A stretch of 64,000 nucleotides of DNA from Aldrovandia affinis (Eukaryota; Chordata; Actinopteri; Notacanthiformes; Halosauridae): positions 3,592,892 through 3,656,891 of the forward strand of contig JAINUG010000085.1 of NCBI GenBank assembly GCA_029706075.1. Direction: 5' to 3'. Made by a program: the position numbers and the translations under genes. Shown here one piece after another: positions 61,001-64,000 of this stretch (position 1 is its first letter; the number at the start of each line of letters is the position of its first letter). Under the pieces are notes generated by a model. That model made no database searches, was not told the origin of the DNA, and saw only the letters and a list, made by a program, of their open reading frames with translations.

Positions 61001-62650
61001 AGAGCTAACATGGTCTTACAAATAATTAAATAAGTTAAATAAGGGGAACATTTAAAAACCAAGTGGTTTTTAAGTTTTGAGAGTAAGCCTTATCTGTACT
61101 AAAATATGTACACCATCCATGGGGGAGTTAAAGGGGGCCTTTTGTTGGGTCAAGGTGGTCAGTGTTGTTCAAGGCTCAAGTCAAGAGTCATCACACAAGC
61201 ACAAAAGGGAAGAGACGAATGGAAACATTTGAAGCCTTTAACAGAGTAATGGTTTGGAGTAGCAGGCATGTGAACGCTACTTTTCCTTAACCAGTGACTT
61301 TATGTCCTGTTCAGTCAATCTTGATGTGTCTCTCAAGCTACAACTTCTGATCTACCTCGGTTGCCATGGTAAAGGGGCCAGAGACACGCATTAAAAAGGG
61401 GCCAGCTTGAAGCGCTGTCACTGTGGTTGGATGGCTCAGTGCCTTGCAGCTCGGAGATGCAGCACTGACATGCAGTGGGTGCTGTGTATTTGAAAGCTTG
61501 ACGTTATCGTGTTTATTAGCGTATTGCACTACACCCAACACACAAAACAAATCCAGCAAGCGAAAAAATAATTATTAAATGTACAATTGTTGCCTTTTTT
61601 GACCATTTTTATTTAAGGGCTTATTGCTTAAATTAGGCAAAATAGGGAAGAAATATTTTGCTGTTACCTGAAACTGCTAAATATTGGCTACTTGTTACTG
61701 TACAGTTACAGTAGTACAAAATAAATGTGCCCCTTAAATGGGTTTTACTTATGTAGTGTGCTCACTCTTGTACTATCTGGATTGTTAACATTTTGGATTA
61801 GAAAATTAGCAAGAGACAAATTTTGTCGCGATTGACTGAGTTTCAACACTCCCGTTCCATTTATAGATTGCTGTTGCTATCAGAGACAGGCTGCAGACTT
61901 CACGACTGCTTCCCTAAAGTCTGCTGCTTGAAGCCAGAATCCAAGTGGATTGCAAGCAAGATTACAAATGGCTCACGTCAAGCCACATAACGGTTTTAAA
62001 ACGAGCAGTAAGCTTTAACGCTGTACAAAATTGAACCCTCTTATGTTTTTGAACGAATTATGTAATGATTTTCTCTACGCCCACAATCAAGGAAGTCGTT
62101 ATGAAAAGTAACATTTCAAAACGAAATTTCTCAAGGAAAATGATAGCTACAGGTGTAGAGCATTTACAACTTTTGTTTTATTATTAAAAAAAGGTAATTA
62201 TACTCATACAGTAAACGCTAAATTGTCAAGTAAATGTTTTCTAAAATAATGCACAGGGCATGCAGGATTTAAAAAATAACACTATATACCGACGACACGT
62301 CATACTTATATATATATATATAAATGTAAGGGTTAGCTATTTGGGTTCGTTTAATTGTGACCGTAAAGTACAACAGGCCCGGGTATTTCGATGGTATAGC
62401 CGTTTAAATGGTTAAGTAGTATAACTGCTTATAATTGACAGAAGGTAAGTTCGTAAAATCGGGTGGTCATATTTGCTAGCTCCCCTAACGTTGTAGCGTG
62501 CACACTGTCGAGCGATATAAAAATATGTGAAACCAAACCAACGAAGATGTGTTTCTCGCGTTAAGACGAGCAAGTTTTCTAACAGCTGGACAATCGGCGA
62601 TACATGGGGTAAATGGGTCCCTGTTTAAATTACTTTATCTAAAAACAAAC
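58040..62650. other. Intergenic, no gene recognised
   Basis: AT-rich sequence with short chance open frames. The longest, 60419-60730 on the minus strand (103 codons, nine cysteines), matches nothing I know. A (TA)n tract lies at 62308-62324. No tRNA, complete transposon or conserved exon is visible. Confidence 0.4.
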
Positions 62651-62689
62651 CTTGTTTTTAGATACGCTCAAACCTCAAATAGGCTACAC

Positions 62690-63081
62690 TTGCACATTCA
62701 GTGCCCCGTGAGGTCTCGCAGCCATCCCTAGCTTTCTCCTGAACGTGGGAGGGGCGGCTTCTGCGCGCGGGTAGACTCGCTGGCGCTCCGCCTCTCGCTG
62801 CTTCCCCCTTTCTCTGTCCCCCTGCCCCCAGCTCCTCCCCGGCAGAGCGCCGCACGGCTTAGAAGCGTACGTCAGCCCTCGCCTGGGCACTTTACTTGTT
62901 TGTCAGCTGTCAAGGGAAAAGGAGTAGGGGGGACATAGACAGCTGCTGTACACCACTCCCGAAGATTTCCTTAGATGTTTATATTTCCCCTCTACTAGTT
63001 CATTACCTATATGATAAACAAAGGGATAGTGGATCCGAAGAGAGGGAAGCAAGCGAGTCGGTGTATTCGGCGATATTAACC
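62690..63081 (+). promoter_or_regulatory. GC-rich promoter and 5' UTR of an unidentified gene
   Basis: The GC level and CpG count rise sharply against the AT-rich flank (CTTCTGCGCGCGGGTAGACT, GGCAGAGCGCCGCACGGC). There are GGGAGGGGCGG and several C-rich runs of the SP1 type near 62748-62840. The stretch leads directly into a coding start with a good splice donor. The transcription start is not resolved. Confidence 0.6.
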
Positions 63082-63139
63082 ATGCGCAGCAACTTTATGG
63101 TGAAGAGTTCGAATGAAGTGACATTATTAGATACAGAAG
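63082..63139 (+). CDS. First coding exon of an unidentified gene (runs off the window)
   Basis: The ATG in the context TTAACCATGC opens 19 codons plus one base (MRSNFMVKSSNEVTLLDTE), then a consensus donor ACAGAAG|GTAAGG. The exon is proposed because a GC-rich promoter lies directly upstream and the donor is strong. The same frame is open upstream to 62896, but without a better start. I do not recognise the protein. The opening faintly recalls the SNAG motif of zinc-finger repressors but lacks its proline and order. No second exon is visible before 64000. Confidence 0.45.
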
Positions 63140-63794
63140 GTAAGGTTGCGGCGGTTTAGGCAAGGGTCTATGTGGCGGTGTTGGGGTAGCTAAACGAGCT
63201 AGCTCCCTTATCCGTCCATGCAGTTGAAAAAACTGCAAAACATGAAACGTTGTGAAACTTCTCAAATGGAATCAATGTTCGCCATAACTGTTTTCGTAAG
63301 TGCAAACACAACGATTATGTAGTAGCTCTGGCTGATATTTACGCCACTAAATGTCTGAAGAATTACATTGTATTGTACTGTCATACATGCAAGTATTAAA
63401 TAGGAATTTAGCTTACTCACAAGTCGATGTTTAGTTGCGCTGAGAAAGGCTATTTAATCTCTGGAGTACGAGTTATTCCGTGTTGCATTCTACTGTTCAT
63501 AGTACTTATTTGAGCAGACATTAACTTGCTTGAGTGTTGGATGTTTGAAAGGATTACATGTATTTAAAGGAATAAGAACAGGAAGTTTGTTTTTGTCCAG
63601 GATGGGAGAGTTTATTAACACTGGTTCCACAGAAAAGAATGAGATTTGATTTTGATAGTAGACCTGTTAATTTACTTCCCCTGAAGCAGTGTTTACCATC
63701 CCGATAGTATTGCTACTCAGAGGTGAGATGCAGAACGGCTTGTTTCTAATTAAGTAACTACCCTGTACTGTACACCTCGTTATGTGTGTATTTG

Positions 63795-63795
<1 letters not shown>

Positions 63796-63880
<85 letters not shown>
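63796..63880. repeat. Compound (TG)n(TA)n microsatellite
   Basis: About 28 TG repeats followed by ten TA repeats in the first intron of the unidentified right-edge gene. Alternating purine-pyrimidine tracts of this length can adopt Z-DNA or cruciform structure and are usually length-polymorphic. Confidence 0.95.
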
Positions 63881-64000
63881 GAATGAGATTACATTGAGCA
63901 AATATTGGAACTGTAATGAACATTGGTTGATCTTTAATTATTATTTGTGGTTAAAGGTGTCTGTCTAAAATTAATTGTAATGATCATTGTGAGAATCATT

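Noticed and set aside
63082-63105. SNAG repression motif at the start of the right-edge protein
   Set aside because: The known motif starts MPRSFLVK. MRSNFMVK lacks the proline and the order, and no zinc-finger exon is in view.
1-64000. CRISPR array, bacterial operon, integrated virus or other defence-type system
   Set aside because: The only regular array is a gapless 44-bp minisatellite without spacers. Genes are spliced vertebrate genes, and no reverse transcriptase, capsid or envelope homology was seen.

Overview
The window reads as nuclear DNA of a ray-finned (teleost) fish. It is AT-rich, with GT-AG introns, single-exon GPCR and SERTA-domain coding exons, and a repeat load typical of teleosts: three Tc1-like elements, a pogo-like element, hAT and Harbinger remnants, tRNA-headed SINEs and a 44-bp minisatellite. 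I cannot name the species. There is no operon, CRISPR array or phage here.

Layout. (1) 812-8207, minus strand: ahsa1, the HSP90 co-chaperone, in eight recognisable exons. One of them (4395-4482) carries a frameshift and lacks about 40 expected codons. (2) 8208-8883: a short head-to-head promoter with two ZNF143/THAP11-like motifs. (3) 9385-24092, plus strand: vipas39 (SPE-39), 18 coding exons that join in frame to 489 codons. Its introns hold a 44-bp minisatellite (15253-16102), three Tc1-like copies and SINEs. (4) 28977-30020, plus strand: gpr132 (G2A-like GPCR), one intact 347-codon exon with a probable 5' UTR exon near 25.9 kb. (5) 30-44 kb: gene-poor, with a Harbinger fragment, SINEs and a complete-ended pogo-like element (37753-39000). 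(6) 48924-49775, plus strand: cdca4, one intact 283-codon SERTA exon with a probable 5' UTR exon near 44.5 kb and a 3' UTR to about 51.1 kb. (7) 51.9-52.5 kb: a CCAAT-rich promoter-like stretch with an orphan splice donor. (8) 54.3-56.7 kb: nested hAT material, including one element with a perfect 8-bp target duplication. (9) 62.7-63.14 kb: a GC-rich promoter and first coding exon of an unidentified gene running off the right edge.

The gene set makes sense as synteny, not as a pathway. AHSA1 and VIPAS39 are head-to-head neighbours in human 14q24, and GPR132 and CDCA4 are same-strand neighbours in human 14q32, in the same transcriptional order as here. The fish segment therefore places two parts of human chromosome 14 side by side. 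I found no convincing new multi-gene system. The most noteworthy items are the broken ahsa1 exon, a SINE lodged at an ahsa1 splice acceptor, the minisatellite with TATA-like and E-box cores, and the unidentified first exon at the right end.
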